Shown: positions 21,930 through 32,917 of the stretch, piece after piece
Layout: each line of letters begins with the position of its first letter
How positions within the stretch are numbered: the stretch's first letter is position 1
NCBI GenBank assembly: GCA_021401465.1
Contig: JADDMT010000031.1
Coordinates: 124,001-188,000 of the forward strand
Reading direction: 5' to 3'
Source of the DNA: Teratosphaeria epicoccoides
Taxonomy: Eukaryota > Ascomycota > Dothideomycetes > Mycosphaerellales > Teratosphaeriaceae
DNA length: 64,000 nt
The notes under the pieces: model-generated
Seen by the model: the letters and a program-made list of their open reading frames with translations, nothing else
Told to the model about the DNA's origin: nothing
Database searches by the model: none
Translations under genes and position numbers: made by a program

Positions 21930-23073
21930 CTTCTATGCTGCATGGTCAGTTCCGTAATTGGCGGAGTGCAGTCCGGATGTTTGATCCGAAGACTCACATT
22001 TGGTAAGCGACTGTTTGAGAACATTCAAAGCACTAGACTTCGTTCAGTGGCCACCCGATTTCCCTGGACGTCAGCTACGAGGTCGTTGAAGATCACGGAT
22101 CCTGGTGAAGCGTGGCGATCGGAAAAATACAGAGAGGCTCTGCGAAGAACACGCGATTTTGGAAAGGCTGGCTGGTAGAGGGCAGTAGGTGGACAGGTGT
22201 AATTTTACGACCTCCGTCAAGCTACGGAAGCCTGCGGCAAGCTGTGTAGAACTCCCGAAACATCTTCAATGAAAGCCGTAGTTGGTGTCACGTCTCTTGA
22301 TGAGCTGTCAGGGGCTTCAGAAGGAGATCCATGGCACCTTCATCAGCGCCGTAAGTTTCCAACGTAGGATAATTTTCATACTTGAGATATTTGGTATATC
22401 GTGTGCCATTGACAGAAGCGATGTCGAGAATGCGAGGCATGTCTTCGGCGTGTACAGGCGTCAGCGCCTGGCGCCGTGGCTTGACATCAATCTGGACTTG
22501 CGACGTCGGTTGCTTTAATCAATGCTGTACGCTACGTAGGTGGCGCCATGCATGAGGGACGGACGTGTAGAAGGCTGTCAGGCTAAGCTGAGCTGGAGGC
22601 CTCCATCCATGCACATCTCAACTCCTTTTCGGGATGTAGATCCCAAACCTCTGACGCTTGTTTCATTTTTTGCCTTTGCGGCACCAACCGCCAATGCTGA
22701 CTTCACTTCACCTCTCTTCTTCAGGTATACATAAGCCGTATGAACTTTGCATCTACTCAGTGTTGTTAATGAATAAAGCTCTTCGATGCAGTTCAGCAGG
22801 CAAGGCTCCGACGTCGTCCCGCCAAGTCTCGAGTCCGCACGCTAGCAGAAGAGAGGGCGGCCGCAGCTGCACAGGTTTGCAAACTCCCCCATTCATCAAT
22901 GTATTGTCCTACCCTTCTGATTTCCCCGTCTCCTACTCCCCCGACCTCTTGCAACTGGTCATCATCTGGTTGCAGCGTGATTCTCCACTATATGCTATTG
23001 GTACGAGGACGGGTTGAGGGTAACCGCTATCTACCACCTTAGCTGTGGCAGCCAGACTACTTTCGAACAGACA
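21930..23073. other. Spacer without a supported gene
   Basis: Short frames only. A plus-strand frame at 22282-22518 and one at 22658-23017 show no domain. The interval contains the promoters of the minus-strand secreted gene at 21603 and the plus-strand zinc-finger gene at 23074. Confidence 0.3.
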
Positions 23074-24391
23074 ATGAAATCAAGCTTCAAGGCTAGCAGA
23101 GAAATGCTGCGCGAAGACAGCCCTGATTTGGAGGAGTATAGTTCATGGCTCGATTCCAAAAGATATCAGCCTGAGCAGGTAATGGTCTGCAAAAACCAAC
23201 CAACGCGTTTGTCACTAATCTCTCCTCCCAGATCCATCTGGAAGCGAGCCCATCATTTGCTAGCCGGATAATCTCAAGCCAGAGCCGGCCACAGCGGCCG
23301 GATCCCGCTTCATCAGCACAGCATCGATCCGACGAGTCTAGCTTTCTAGGCGTAGACCTACGAGAGACCGCTAGGCAAGACACAGCGCCCGATTTAGATG
23401 ATCTGTCCATGGTCGAAACACTTCGAGTCATAGTGTCAGATGCACCTTGTACACTGCAGCAATCAGCAACAGCTTTCCAAGTGTGCAGTGCTCGCCGTCG
23501 CGCAAGTACCATGGCGTCCGAGCAAGGCTCAGGACGAGGATCATATGCTTGCAAGGTTCAAGCATGCGCTGGCAAGCGCTGGCCCACGCACGGAGAATTG
23601 AAGTATGTCGATCGCAAGGCCCAATGTACCCGGTCGCTAATGCTCACTGACCGGCAACCACAGCAAGCACATGAGATACCATTTGCCCAAGGGTCAGCGG
23701 CCTATAGGCTGCGACGAGTGTCAGGAACGGTTCTTATTCAACAAAGACCTCGAAATTCACATCGAAAGCGTCCATCGCAGAACCCGCTACCATTGCACGG
23801 TGTGTGAGAAGAGCTACAACAGATACGATGCCCGGGTCCGCTACATGACGAGCAAACACAATACCGCACCGGAATGACCAAGCAGTATCACGTTCAGCGT
23901 CGACAGCACAAAAACCACACACGCTGCAGAGCCTACGCAGTCCGAACTCCAATCCTGAGACACCGAAAAGACTATGGCCTGCCGGTCTTGCGACACCGAC
24001 CAGCTCGGATAGCTCCCCAGTGTCAAGACGCACGTCTTTCAGCCACTCCGATGAAAGCCTGCTAGATCCGCGTCTACGACCAGGCTCACAGTCTACTGCA
24101 CCGACTTCTGTTGTGTCGAGCACTAAAAGCCTGAAGCCAACCTATGCGAGTATGGCCCGGAGGCTCTCTTCCGAATCAGCTACTGTCTCAGAGCCCTGTC
24201 GTTCTGGGATGCCAAAGCACTATCGCCTCCATGCTGCTTTCCCGTCGCCGAACAATTGGAAGCAAAGCAGGGACGCAAAGAAAGACACTACTGGTCCCTG
24301 CAACGTCAGTCAACATCAAGCATCTCTAACAACCAAGACGCAGCAAATTGACGACAAGCGCATATCACAGCGTCTAGCTTGTGGCAGATAG
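23074..24391 (+). pseudogene. C2H2 zinc-finger protein gene with a frameshift
   Basis: Exons 23074-23178, 23232-23602 and 23664-23877 join over introns of 53 and 61 bp. The intron 1 branch is CACTAAT; intron 2 ends AACCACAG. Together they encode about 229 residues, ending with three zinc-finger-like units: CKVQACAGKRWPTHGELNKH, CDECQERFLFNKDLEIH-x4-H and CTVCEKSYNRYDARVRYMTSKH. The last finger has Tyr where the first zinc-binding His belongs (TAC, one C-to-T change from CAC). A TGA at 23875 ends the frame. The next frame continues immediately as a convincing Ser/Thr/Pro-rich tail for about 170 codons to 24391, so a one-base shift near 23875 is the simplest explanation. It was probably a nuclear DNA-binding protein and is now likely damaged. 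An assembly error is the alternative. Confidence 0.6.
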
Positions 24392-26180
24392 GTCCGGCCG
24401 CTGTCAACGTTCTCTGCATGCGCTGACTTGCATGCAATTTCCGACCAGCCCCATGCTCTTGCCCAAAGCGCTTCCCTACTATGTTCACGGAAATATGCTA
24501 CTGGCGAGCAGCTTGTCACGATGATCAGAACCTTGGACAATATATCGTCAATTAGCGGAAGAGACTACTCGCGCACTAATCCAAAGCCCGATCGGTCTTA
24601 GTAACACGTCAACACTGTCACTTTCTATTTGGGATTGTTTCTGCAAGTTTCTTCCTCACTGCTGCGCCCGAAACTGGATGTCATCTGAAGCAGCAAAGAA
24701 CTTCGACAAACACGTTCGAGTGTATACCCCCTTTGCTTGCTGCTGTCCGGTGATGAGTAAGTACGACAGAAACAATTATTTGTACCAGGCGTTACGATGA
24801 CTTCATAGCGAAACGTTGAGAAGTTTAGTGCAGACCGTGGGCTCTTGGCTGAGAACCTGTGAACGCCTCGCGTGAGCCTGCTCAAGAGATTTCTGAGACT
24901 GCTATATATACTCTAATGATCGTAGTACCGTCCTTTTCGTCTTCGAAGCACCCATCAACACCCACTACATCTGGTCCCTCTCAACGCTTGCAGCCTCGCG
25001 CCGGACTCAGAACATATTTCTACAGCATTTGCGCCCACAAGGAGACGGACGGCATTCCATGATCATGGTACTCACAGGGGCCGCCTGCCGGCATGACAGG
25101 CTTGGCCCCCTTGCAACTCCATCGCTCTCATCGCCACATCTACCGAGAACTGCTTCCGCGCGTCTTGCATCAGCTTATCCAAATCTTTCCGCTGTGGATC
25201 CGTGATCGCGAGATCGACCAGCAATTCGCGCATGCCGGCTTCTCCTTCCATGACAAAGCGTCGTCGGAGTCGTGATTCTTACCCGTTGGTTTCAGTGGCA
25301 TTCTGTCTCTGCACGGATTGACATGTCGAAGGTGACGTTGACCATCAAGTGTCGACGGCTACAGCCAGCTCCACACCGTGCCTATTGACGAGTGCGCTGA
25401 ATAATTCTGTGCCTGTATATACAACCCGATGCAGTTTTCAACCCGAGTGGACAGAACGTGTCGTAGAGTGATAACCTATGTAACATTGCAACCACAGCAT
25501 CACAAAGAAGATTGTATCTTACTCACATGCATCGTAAGACCCTGCAAAAGCAATGTCTTGTATTCCCAGTTCCAAGACTGTGCAGAGTCATCTTACTCTG
25601 CGGAGCGACATGAATGGCATAAGACTTACTGCGGCAGTCTAAATCTATTCTTTGAGCTATCAGCTACTATCTGTTTCAAAATGAATTTGTATCAGCGCAG
25701 CTTGGAACGCATGCTCCACTCAATGCCAACGGGAGATGTCATCTGCTCCTTGCAACAGCAACAGCCCATCAATACGAATCCCACCTCTATCCTCCATTGC
25801 TCACCGCCTTACTCTCGTGATCACAAAGACCTCCAAATCATTCCCATGATCACGGTAAAAACACGGATGGGCATTTCTACGCCTCTTCTGTTCTTCGAAA
25901 GAAAAAGTCTAGGGAGTGGTATATAAATTTTCGAAAACCAGGGCAGAAAATTTTTTTCTGACGGACGATCCGCCGCATCGGATATCATGGACTGGAACGT
26001 TGGTGCTGCAATAGAGAATGAAGGCAACGTCTATCTCTGCGTCCAGATCCTTGCAGAGGCATGTCTTATTCCTTGCGTTGCAGACAACTGGGAGTCTAGC
26101 ACTGCACTGAGACCCGTCCGCTGATGAATGTTGCGAAGTGTAGCAGATTCAAACTTCTTGCAACTGTCGGTTCTGCCCTC
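24392..26180. other. Sparse region with weak coding traces
   Basis: No gene is supported. A minus-strand stretch at about 25085-25255 reads like protein (MRELLVDLAITDPQRKDLDK) but has no start context or partner exon. A plus-strand frame at 25429-25926 contains a degenerate MYND-like run (ERHEWHKTYC), but the other zinc ligands are missing. Both may be remnants. Confidence 0.3.
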
Positions 26181-26774
26181 TCACAAACCCTTCCCACCTC
26201 TCTCGTCCTGCATGCCAATTACCACATCCGGCGCCTCAGGGTGATCCTTCTTGGCCTTCGCGGTGCTGTTCCTCTCATCCTTTTGTCGCGTGGCGTGACC
26301 ACCCGTGTCCGACTGCCGCGCACTACGTAACAAGCGAGAAGCGTTAGCATATGGTGCTTCGAGATCTGCATCTCCACTGCCTCCCTGGAAATGTTCGGAG
26401 CCAGTCCGCATTGACAGATTCATAGCGCCCATGTCCAGTCTCTCCATGTTGCTAGCACTGGAAGGTCTGTCCCTGCTTCAGGGCGAGGAAGAAAGGGTTG
26501 TGACAAAATATAGCCAGACTTACTCTCTCCCAAAGCTGCTCTCAGCGCTCTGCACGTTCGGATCCTTCTTGTCGCCCTTGTCTACGGCGTGCTCCCGGCT
26601 GGGTCCAGTCTTTTGACCCGGTCCGGTGTCCTGCTGCGTGCCCTTATCCGAAACCACGTTCTGACATCGTGTCGTCGCCGCAAATGACCTGCTGGGCCTG
26701 CGGAGGGTGTTGCGCAGGGAGGTGGTGGCAGCGGCGCGGCGGTAGAAAGTCAGAAACTCGGAGGGGGATGCCAT
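26181..26774 (-). CDS. Probable mitochondrial protein of unknown function
   Basis: Two exons (26524-26774 and 26181-26472) joined over a 51-bp intron (donor GTAAGT, acceptor GAAGCAG) give 180 residues. The N-terminus is Arg/Ser/Ala-rich without acidic residues (FYRRAAATTSLRNTLRRPSR, then SFAATTRCQN), a typical mitochondrial targeting peptide. The rest is hydrophilic and probably disordered, rich in Asp/Lys/Gly/Ser, with no recognisable domain. The frame reads through the junction cleanly (SFGR-E-DRPSSASN). The gene is divergent from pcc1, with about 280 bp between the start codons. Confidence 0.65.
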
Positions 26775-27053
26775 TGTTGCTGTTTCGTGATTGATATTTG
26801 TATGGGATCAACCAGGTTGAGAATTGGGCTTTGATATCCTCGAGCAACAAACAAAGCTGCTTCGAGTCAGAGCCATCATTGGGGTTACACCGAGGGACCT
26901 GCCGTTGTTGACACAAGACTCTCGTCATCGAGCCAGCCGCATGTGTCACAACATGTGGCTTGTGCCTGCCGAATTGGGTGTGCTGGAAAGTGGAGCTCGA
27001 GTCTGGGCATCTGACGAGCACATTTACTTCAGACTCATATACCGCAGTGCACC

Positions 27054-27551
27054 ATGACGACGGTGACGCTTGATCAGGAATTCCCTTGCTCGTTGTACGT
27101 CGTCCTGTCCAAACAAGGACGGGCTGAAGACTGATTGCGCGAGATTCGAAGGCTCATACACATTCCCTTTCCCACCCATCGCCTTGCAAATTCTGCCCTG
27201 CGCACCCTGCAGGTCGACGAGGAACTCAGTCCTTTGGTCAAGCGCTCGTTTTCTCTCGTCTCGCCACCACCGCAGCCGTCCACAGCAGATTCCTCAACGC
27301 CCAGTACATCCGATGCCTCTGAGCAAAATGTCCTGAGAGTCGATTACAAGGCAACGACGAACCGCATGTTGCGAGTTGCGGTGAATGGCTTTTTCGAGTC
27401 TCTGGGCTTGATCATACAGATCATGGAGGAGCTGGACGTGGACGTGCTACATGAAGGCGGACTGGAAGATCTGGAGGGTGTGGAGGGAGTCGTCAAGGGC
27501 AAAGATGGCGTCGAGTATGGCGTGACAGGGAGCACGCTTGTTGGAGCTTGA
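27054..27551 (+). CDS. pcc1: Pcc1, KEOPS/EKC complex subunit
   Basis: A short first exon (27054-27094) and a second exon (27152-27551) are joined over a 57-bp intron (donor GTACGT, branch CTGAT, acceptor CGAAG). The product has 146 residues. The Pcc1/CTAG domain is recognisable: IHIPFPTHRLANSALRTLQV, then VDEELSPLV, and VDYKATTNRMLRVAVNGFFE with LGLIIQIMEELD. A Ser/Thr/Pro insert lies between strands. Pcc1 is the dimerisation subunit of KEOPS, which makes t6A on ANN-decoding tRNAs and affects telomeres and transcription. The domain is normally about 80-100 residues, so the insert and the acidic C-terminal tail make this version somewhat long. Confidence 0.8.
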
Positions 27552-27989
27552 AAGGGGTAGGGGGCGTGGAGCAAGGGACGAAGAAAATGGGCATAGCAAC
27601 TGGACGGTCTGGTATACGAGCAATGAAGCAGGTCAGTAGTCCACAACTTAAGAGCAGGACAATGGCGAGATCGCGGCCATGATGGATAGCACCAGGCCGG
27701 CCAGCGTCGGAACTTTATCGAGAACACCACCAAGAAAGGAAGGCACGCAGCAAGCTGCCCAAGCTCGCACTCAGATCTGCCGAAAAGATTTGGTGACGTC
27801 AGACCTGTTGAACAAGTCCAAAGATGCAACCATTATTACAAGCTCTGGACAAGGTTCCCGTTACGGAGCTTGCATTCGCAATTGTGCCTCACGTCCACAT
27901 TGCACGCATTTAGCGAATGTGGCTCAAGTGCTGCCATTGCGGACTACATTGTGGCCGCACAGCCACCCAGAATATCCGCGAAGGTGAAG
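27552..27989. other. Spacer upstream of the amidase
   Basis: No gene is seen. The amidase frame stays open upstream to 27870, but those codons read as 5' untranslated sequence, because the signal peptide begins only at 27990. Confidence 0.4.
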
Positions 27990-29639
27990 ATGCCACGGAG
28001 ATTTCTTGCTTTGACAATTTTGATTCTGCTCGGTATTGGACTGGAAAGCGGCGCCACTTACAAGCCAATTGAGGCTACGATAACATCCACTCACTACGAC
28101 CTCTTTACCGGCTTGACGACTTGTCGCGAGATTGTCTCCTCCTCCCTTTCGCGCATCGAAGCACTCAACAATCACACCAACGCGATCCTCTCGACCAACT
28201 CAAATTGTCTGGTCCAAGCAGATATTGCAGACTCTCTGCTCGCAGCCAATAATGGGAGCAACAGTGGAAGGCTGTTCTGTATACCAACGGTCTTGAAAGA
28301 CAACTGCGACGCTTCCTTTCCTCCAACCACGGGCGGGTGTCTTGCCCTTGCTAACTCGTTCACACAAAACTACAGTGCTCCGGACGTGGTGGCCTTGGAG
28401 AAGGCTGGAGCTATTATCCTCGCCAAGGTCAACTTGCACGAGCTTGCGCTTCAAGGTCTTTCCGTCTCCTCCCTTGGTGGCCAGACAATCAACCCCTACG
28501 ACCATACACGCACACCTGGTGGCTCTTCCGGCGGTACAGGCGCTGCCGTTGCTGCTTCGTTCGCCGTCTGGGCCACAGGAACTGATACCGTGAACTCACT
28601 GCGATCTCCAGCAAGTGCAAACAGTCTCCTCAGTGTGCGGCCGACCAGGGGTTTGATCAGTAGGGCTGGTGTGATTCCGATTAGCTTCACACAGGACGCT
28701 GTGGGTCCCATTGGGAGATGTGTTGAAGATTTAGCCACTGCGCTCACAGTCATGGTCTCTCTGGGTCACGACGAACAAGACAATGCTACTGCACTGGTGC
28801 CCGCAGGGATCAGAGGGACAGATAACACCGCCCGCGTCTCTAGGGGCTCAGTGCTGGGCTTGAGGCTCGGTCTCATAGAAGGCTTTTTCCAACGCACCCG
28901 GCCTCTGGAGAACGACCCTGTCAACACCGCCATGGCAGATATCACAGCCAAACTCACCGCGGCCGGCGCCACTGTTGTACCTCTATATAACGCCACTGCC
29001 CTCGCAGACCTTGACACGCAACCCCACGAATATCGCGAGTCCATGGATGCTTACCTCAACCGTCCAGTAACGAGCAGTAGCACTGATTCATCGGTCCCAG
29101 AGTCCTTGCAAGACATCTACGACATCCTACCTGGCGACTTTCTGGTCATTCCCTCGCAGTACGAGTACGTCCGCACCGCCCTCGCATCCTCAACTCCAAA
29201 TGCTACCTACGACGCTATTCAAGCCGGTTTTCACAACTTGACTCTTTATCTCCAGCAAGCATTTACGGCCAATGATCTGGACGCGACCGTCTATCCTGAA
29301 CAGCTGGTCGTCCCGCTCGGCTCCCCGTCATAGTCTGGTCGCAATGGTACGCTCGCCGCTCTCACTGGCAGTCCTGTGGTTATTGTTCCGGTCGGATTCA
29401 GTGACGGCATTGATACAGCAAACAAGGGTGTGCCGATCGGCATGGATATTCTTGGCCAGCCTTGGACTGAGCAAAAGTTGTTGCAGATTGCGTACCAGAT
29501 CCAGGATATCCAACGGGTGAGGGAGACACCAGCTTGGGCGAGCGAAGAAGTGGAGATCGCGGCTTTTCAGTCCGTGCCTGTGGCCAAGATTGACAATAAC
29601 AGAATCGCGTCAGCTTATTCGGTTGGGACCCTAGGCTAG
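27990..29639 (+). pseudogene. Secreted amidase-signature hydrolase interrupted by one TAG
   Basis: From the ATG at 27990 the frame encodes a signal peptide (MPRRFLALTILILLGIGLES) and an amidase-signature domain. Catalytic Lys103 is in the IPTVLKDNCD motif, the cis-Ser is in TPGGSSGG at about 179-180, and nucleophile Ser203 is in GTDTVNSLRSPAS. A TAG at 29331-29333 (codon 448) stops the frame within SPS-stop-SGRNGTLAALTGSPVV. The same frame then runs on, fully conserved in style, for another 102 codons to 29639. Family members usually have Gln or a similar residue here, and TAG is one C-to-T change from CAG (inference). Total length without the stop would be about 549 residues, normal for the family. 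The stop removes the conserved C-terminal core strands, so loss of function is likely unless it is read through. An FAD monooxygenase follows 158 bp downstream. Confidence 0.75.
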
Positions 29640-29797
29640 ATACGAAGGGCCTACCTTCTGCGACGACTGGCTGTATTTTAAGGTTTGCACATGACGTAGT
29701 TTATAGCACTTGCCATGCGGTCTTCAACAATGCGAGGGATTGTGGGTCGCTGCTTTATCTTGTCGGAGGTCACCACAACGGGCCAGCAATCTTTGGG

Positions 29798-30979
29798 ATG
29801 CCTGATTCATTGCCAATGCCTCGTCCCCCAATATCAATTGTTGGCGCGGGCATTTCTGGCCTGACGCTCTCGAGATGTTTGCAACGGCGGGATACACCTT
29901 TTGTGCTTTACGAAAGGGATTCCCTGGAGCAGGTTGGCAAGAGACACGACTATGCTATTACAGTATCTCGGCAGAAACAACAGCTTCTCATCTCTGATGC
30001 TGGTCTGGAACAGAAAGCGCTGATTGGCACTTTTGTGGAGCCGCATTCTGCTGGAAAAGAACAGAGTGCAGCGAGAGTCAACCGCCGGAAACTGGAGGGG
30101 ATCCTCAGGGAGGGCTTGAATGGTGTGAGATTTGGGTGCAAGATTCAAGACGTGAATTTCCCGCCCAGTGGAAGTGGGCGGACGGCAGGCATAGTCTTCG
30201 AGAACGGCGAGCGAACGCCTGAGGGTGGCATCATTGTTGCAGCGGACGGAGCTCATTCAGCAATACGCAAAGCCATTGCTCCTGAAGCGGAATTTACTAT
30301 CCATCCATTTCCAGCTTTTAATGGGAAACGGCGATTACGGAGAGACGTGTATGACACACAGATCGCGTCCCACGTCTTGACGCCAGTTCAAAGTCTCGAA
30401 CATAAAATTGGACAATCCGTTTACCGCATTTCCATTGACGACATCAAGGACGAGAATGTCGACGTTAGCTACACATATTCCCGACCTGCACACGATGGAG
30501 GAGAGAGTGACACACTCTACACGCCAGATCGTCCAAATTCTGGAGCCAAGGACATACCACCTGAGTTCATTGCGGAGGTTGCTTCTCAGCACGCGTCTTT
30601 ACCTAGACCATTCGATCTCATCTTTGATCGGGAGGCGGTAAAGAAAGACCGTCTGCTCACATGGCTCATGCGGTCAGTCTACGTCCCGAAGTCGCGCTTA
30701 GATGCTGCGGCGGGGAATGGGATGATTTTGATAGGTGATGCGGCGCACCATACCCCAATTCTTGGGAGCAGTGGTGCTAATGAATGTATCGAGGATGCTG
30801 TGGCGCTTGCTAAGATGTTGGTGATGGATGAGGTGGGTGGTGATCGGATTAGGGCATTTTATCGGGACCGAGTGGAGAGATGGGGGATTTGGGTGAAAAG
30901 AGGTGTGGCGAGGCTTGAGGAAATGCACGAACAGGGCGAGGGCGAGGGCGAGGGCGAAGCTGCAGGGGCGAAATTGTGA
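29798..30979 (+). CDS. FAD-dependent monooxygenase (PHBH/UbiH-like)
   Basis: This single exon encodes 393 residues. A second ATG at 29816 is also possible. The Rossmann motif is SIVGAGISGL (GxGxxG at residues 16-21), followed by LYERD at the end of strand 2. A middle segment (GIIVAADGAHSAIRK) fits the DG motif that touches FAD and NAD(P)H. The GD motif LIGDAAHHTPILGSSGANECIEDA around residue 310 binds the ribityl chain. It is likely an aromatic or polyketide hydroxylase using NAD(P)H and O2, but the substrate cannot be read from sequence. The common PxxGQG after the GD motif is here PILGSSGAN, a variant seen in some fungal members. The C-terminus ends in a GAGGGC repeat coding Glu-Gly dipeptides. 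It lies downstream of the broken amidase. Confidence 0.82.
   Translation: MPDSLPMPRPPISIVGAGISGLTLSRCLQRRDTPFVLYERDSLEQVGKRHDYAITVSRQKQQLLISDAGLEQKALIGTFVEPHSAGKEQSAARVNRRKLEGILREGLNGVRFGCKIQDVNFPPSGSGRTAGIVFENGERTPEGGIIVAADGAHSAIRKAIAPEAEFTIHPFPAFNGKRRLRRDVYDTQIASHVLTPVQSLEHKIGQSVYRISIDDIKDENVDVSYTYSRPAHDGGESDTLYTPDRPNSGAKDIPPEFIAEVASQHASLPRPFDLIFDREAVKKDRLLTWLMRSVYVPKSRLDAAAGNGMILIGDAAHHTPILGSSGANECIEDAVALAKMLVMDEVGGDRIRAFYRDRVERWGIWVKRGVARLEEMHEQGEGEGEGEAAGAKL
30936..30958 (+). repeat. GAGGGC hexanucleotide repeat inside the monooxygenase gene
   Basis: About four GAGGGC units code alternating Glu-Gly near the C-terminus of the FAD monooxygenase. It is in frame and probably length-variable between strains. 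Confidence 0.8.
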
Positions 30980-31396
30980 TGGGCTATTGTGACGGCCAGG
31001 ATGGGGAGCATGTTGGGTCCGACCTCGATTAGTCGCGCTTGCAGTGCTGAATTCAGAACTCGTCGGCGGTAGTAGCCAATGCCCCATTCCACCGCCTAGT
31101 CTGTCCCAATTCGGATGGAGCGCCAGCACCGACACCCCTCTAGTATTCATGATCCCTTGTTACCCCACATTGGCTCGAATGTGTAACAACGCGAAACCGA
31201 TGTATGTAATGGTTATTGGAGCATCACCATCACTGATGACATCAGCGAGCCTGATTGCGGGTGGTAGTATGCCACCACGACTATTGTGCATGTATATAGA
31301 GTCATAGAGCTGTAATCCAGCAGATCCAAATCCAACTCAATGTTCAAAATCCGACCAACAACCACAATCTTACACGCGTGCAACTTCCAGCGCAAC
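30980..31396. other. Spacer
   Basis: No gene is supported. An in-frame ATG at 31340 could extend the next gene by 19 codons at its 5' end. Confidence 0.4.
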
Positions 31397-32110
31397 ATGA
31401 CCACCCTCTCAGGCCGCCAGCCCAGCGCCGCCCAAAAGACCATCATCGATGAGGTTCTCTCCCTCTACCAGCTCAAACCCACCGGTAAAACTATACACAC
31501 TGTGCCGTCCGAGTGCTCCTCCCACTGAAACGGAACCTTTAGAACAATCCTACGCCCACTACCACCCCTCCGCCACTTTCCACGACCCGGTCTCCATCGC
31601 CAAGGGCCTCGACAGTATCAAGTCGCAATTCAACGGGATGCCCAAACTCTTCGCCAGCTCGGAGACGCAGAAATGCGAAGTCCTTGATCCATCTTCGGCG
31701 GGTCGTCATGCGGCGCGAGAGGCGGAGGGAGGCGAAAGTATTGTGATGAGTTTGACGCAGCATTATGTGTTCAAGGGGGAGAAGACGCCGGAGAAGACGC
31801 TGAATTCGAAGGTCAGTTTGGCGGTGGGGAGGGATGGGTTGATTCGATATCATGAGGAGGAGTGGGATGTGAGTTTTTTTTTGTTTTTTGGGGGTTCTTT
31901 GATTTTTTTTAGTCTTTCTTTTTTTTGGACTCACCTATGGTGTTTTGTGGTGGCGGGTTGGTTTGTTGTTGGTTTGCTGACGAAGTGGAACAGCACCAAC
32001 CGAATAAGACCGGAGAGGATGGGTTCATGGGTAAGATTCAGGAGTGGAGGAAGAAGGCTGATGCTAAGATGGTCGAGGTGGGTGTTAGCAGTGATCCGAA
32101 GAAGGTATAG
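31397..32110 (+). CDS. SnoaL/NTF2-like fold protein, function unknown
   Basis: Three exons (31397-31484, 31543-31868, 31994-32110) with introns of 58 and 125 bp encode 176 residues. The second intron is very T-rich (runs of T and GTTTTTTTTT after the donor). The middle of the protein fits the cone-shaped NTF2/SnoaL fold: an initial helix (TIIDEVLSLYQLKPT), then YHPSATFHDPVSIAKGLDSI, a strand region with TQHYVF and a terminal strand LIRYHEEEWD. The C-terminal exon adds a Lys-rich helix. Similar fungal proteins exist with unknown roles. Catalytic residues of known SnoaL enzymes cannot be assigned. The ATG at 31397 is preferred for its AACATG context; the upstream ATG at 31340 would add a basic, possibly mitochondrial, leader. 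Confidence 0.7.
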
Positions 32111-32588
32111 TGGGCTACAGAAAGGAGTTTTGGTATCGGAAGCTCATGGTGATGTTGACATGCGCATGAAGTATACATTGAAAAGTCATGGTTGCCAAGG
32201 CATTACATATCCACGCAAGCAATAACGAATCGTAAGTAGGCGTACTGGCCTGTCTCCGCCTTCATGTATCTTGGTCGGAGTCTCGTGTCCAGGTTGCCAG
32301 GACACTTAACTCGCAGCACCACGGAAGTGGTGCACAAATGAAGAAACCGTTGCACGTGAAAATTCCCTTGCCACCAAGGATCCCGAGAATATGTCAAGTG
32401 GCAGGAGCACGGCTGAACTCATTGGCGGCGTCGCATTGGCTGCATCGGGTTCCCGAGCCCTACCAAGGCTTGCAATAGCAGTCGCATTTGCCACTTGGCC
32501 AATCCCTGTGCAACAAACAAATCAGCATATAACATTCGCAACTCACAGCCGCCCTGCTCAAGCACTCACATCCAAGCGCCCGAAAAGT
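32111..32588. other. Spacer
   Basis: No gene was recognised. The interval lies between the 3' ends of a plus-strand and a minus-strand gene. Confidence 0.4.
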
Positions 32589-32917
32589 TCATGCGGCACT
32601 AGATTCCAAGCAATCCACGTCAGCTTTCTGCGATGGTAATAGGAACAGAGTAGTACGGGTCGAGACGCACGTTTTCAAGTTCGCATGACAATTTGCACCC
32701 GTCGACGTGATATTGGCCGCAATTGCCGTCGCCCTACATGTTGTGATTTAGCGAACTTCTGCATCGAAGGGCTGAGCCCAGGACGTCGCTCGCGGGGATA
32801 GATTGGTCGTACCGGCCATGGAGCAGGAAAGTAGTATCTCACGCCTGGCAGTGGTTGCGCTGCGACGGCCTTGATGCCTATGGTGGCTACGCTCAGGGCG
32901 AGGATCAGTGGATTCAT
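32589..32917 (-). CDS. Very small cysteine-containing secreted protein
   Basis: Exon 1 (32843-32917) encodes a signal peptide (MNPLILALSVATIGIKAVAA, cut before QPLPG). A 109-bp intron (donor GTGAGA, acceptor CATGTAG) leads to an exon starting at 32733 that reads GDGNCGQYHVDGCKLSCELEN. From there two ends are possible. Reading on to TGA at 32620 gives 62 residues with three cysteines. A second intron of 43 bp (donor GTGCGT, acceptor ATCGCAG) leads to KADVDCLESSAA and a stop at 32589, giving four cysteines and a more plausible disulfide set. It is not evidently related to the 5-9 kb secreted family. An extracellular role is inferred only from the signal peptide. Confidence 0.45.

Noticed and set aside
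25429..25926. MYND-type zinc finger
   Set aside because: Only the last His/Cys part is suggestive; the earlier cysteines are missing and there is no gene context.
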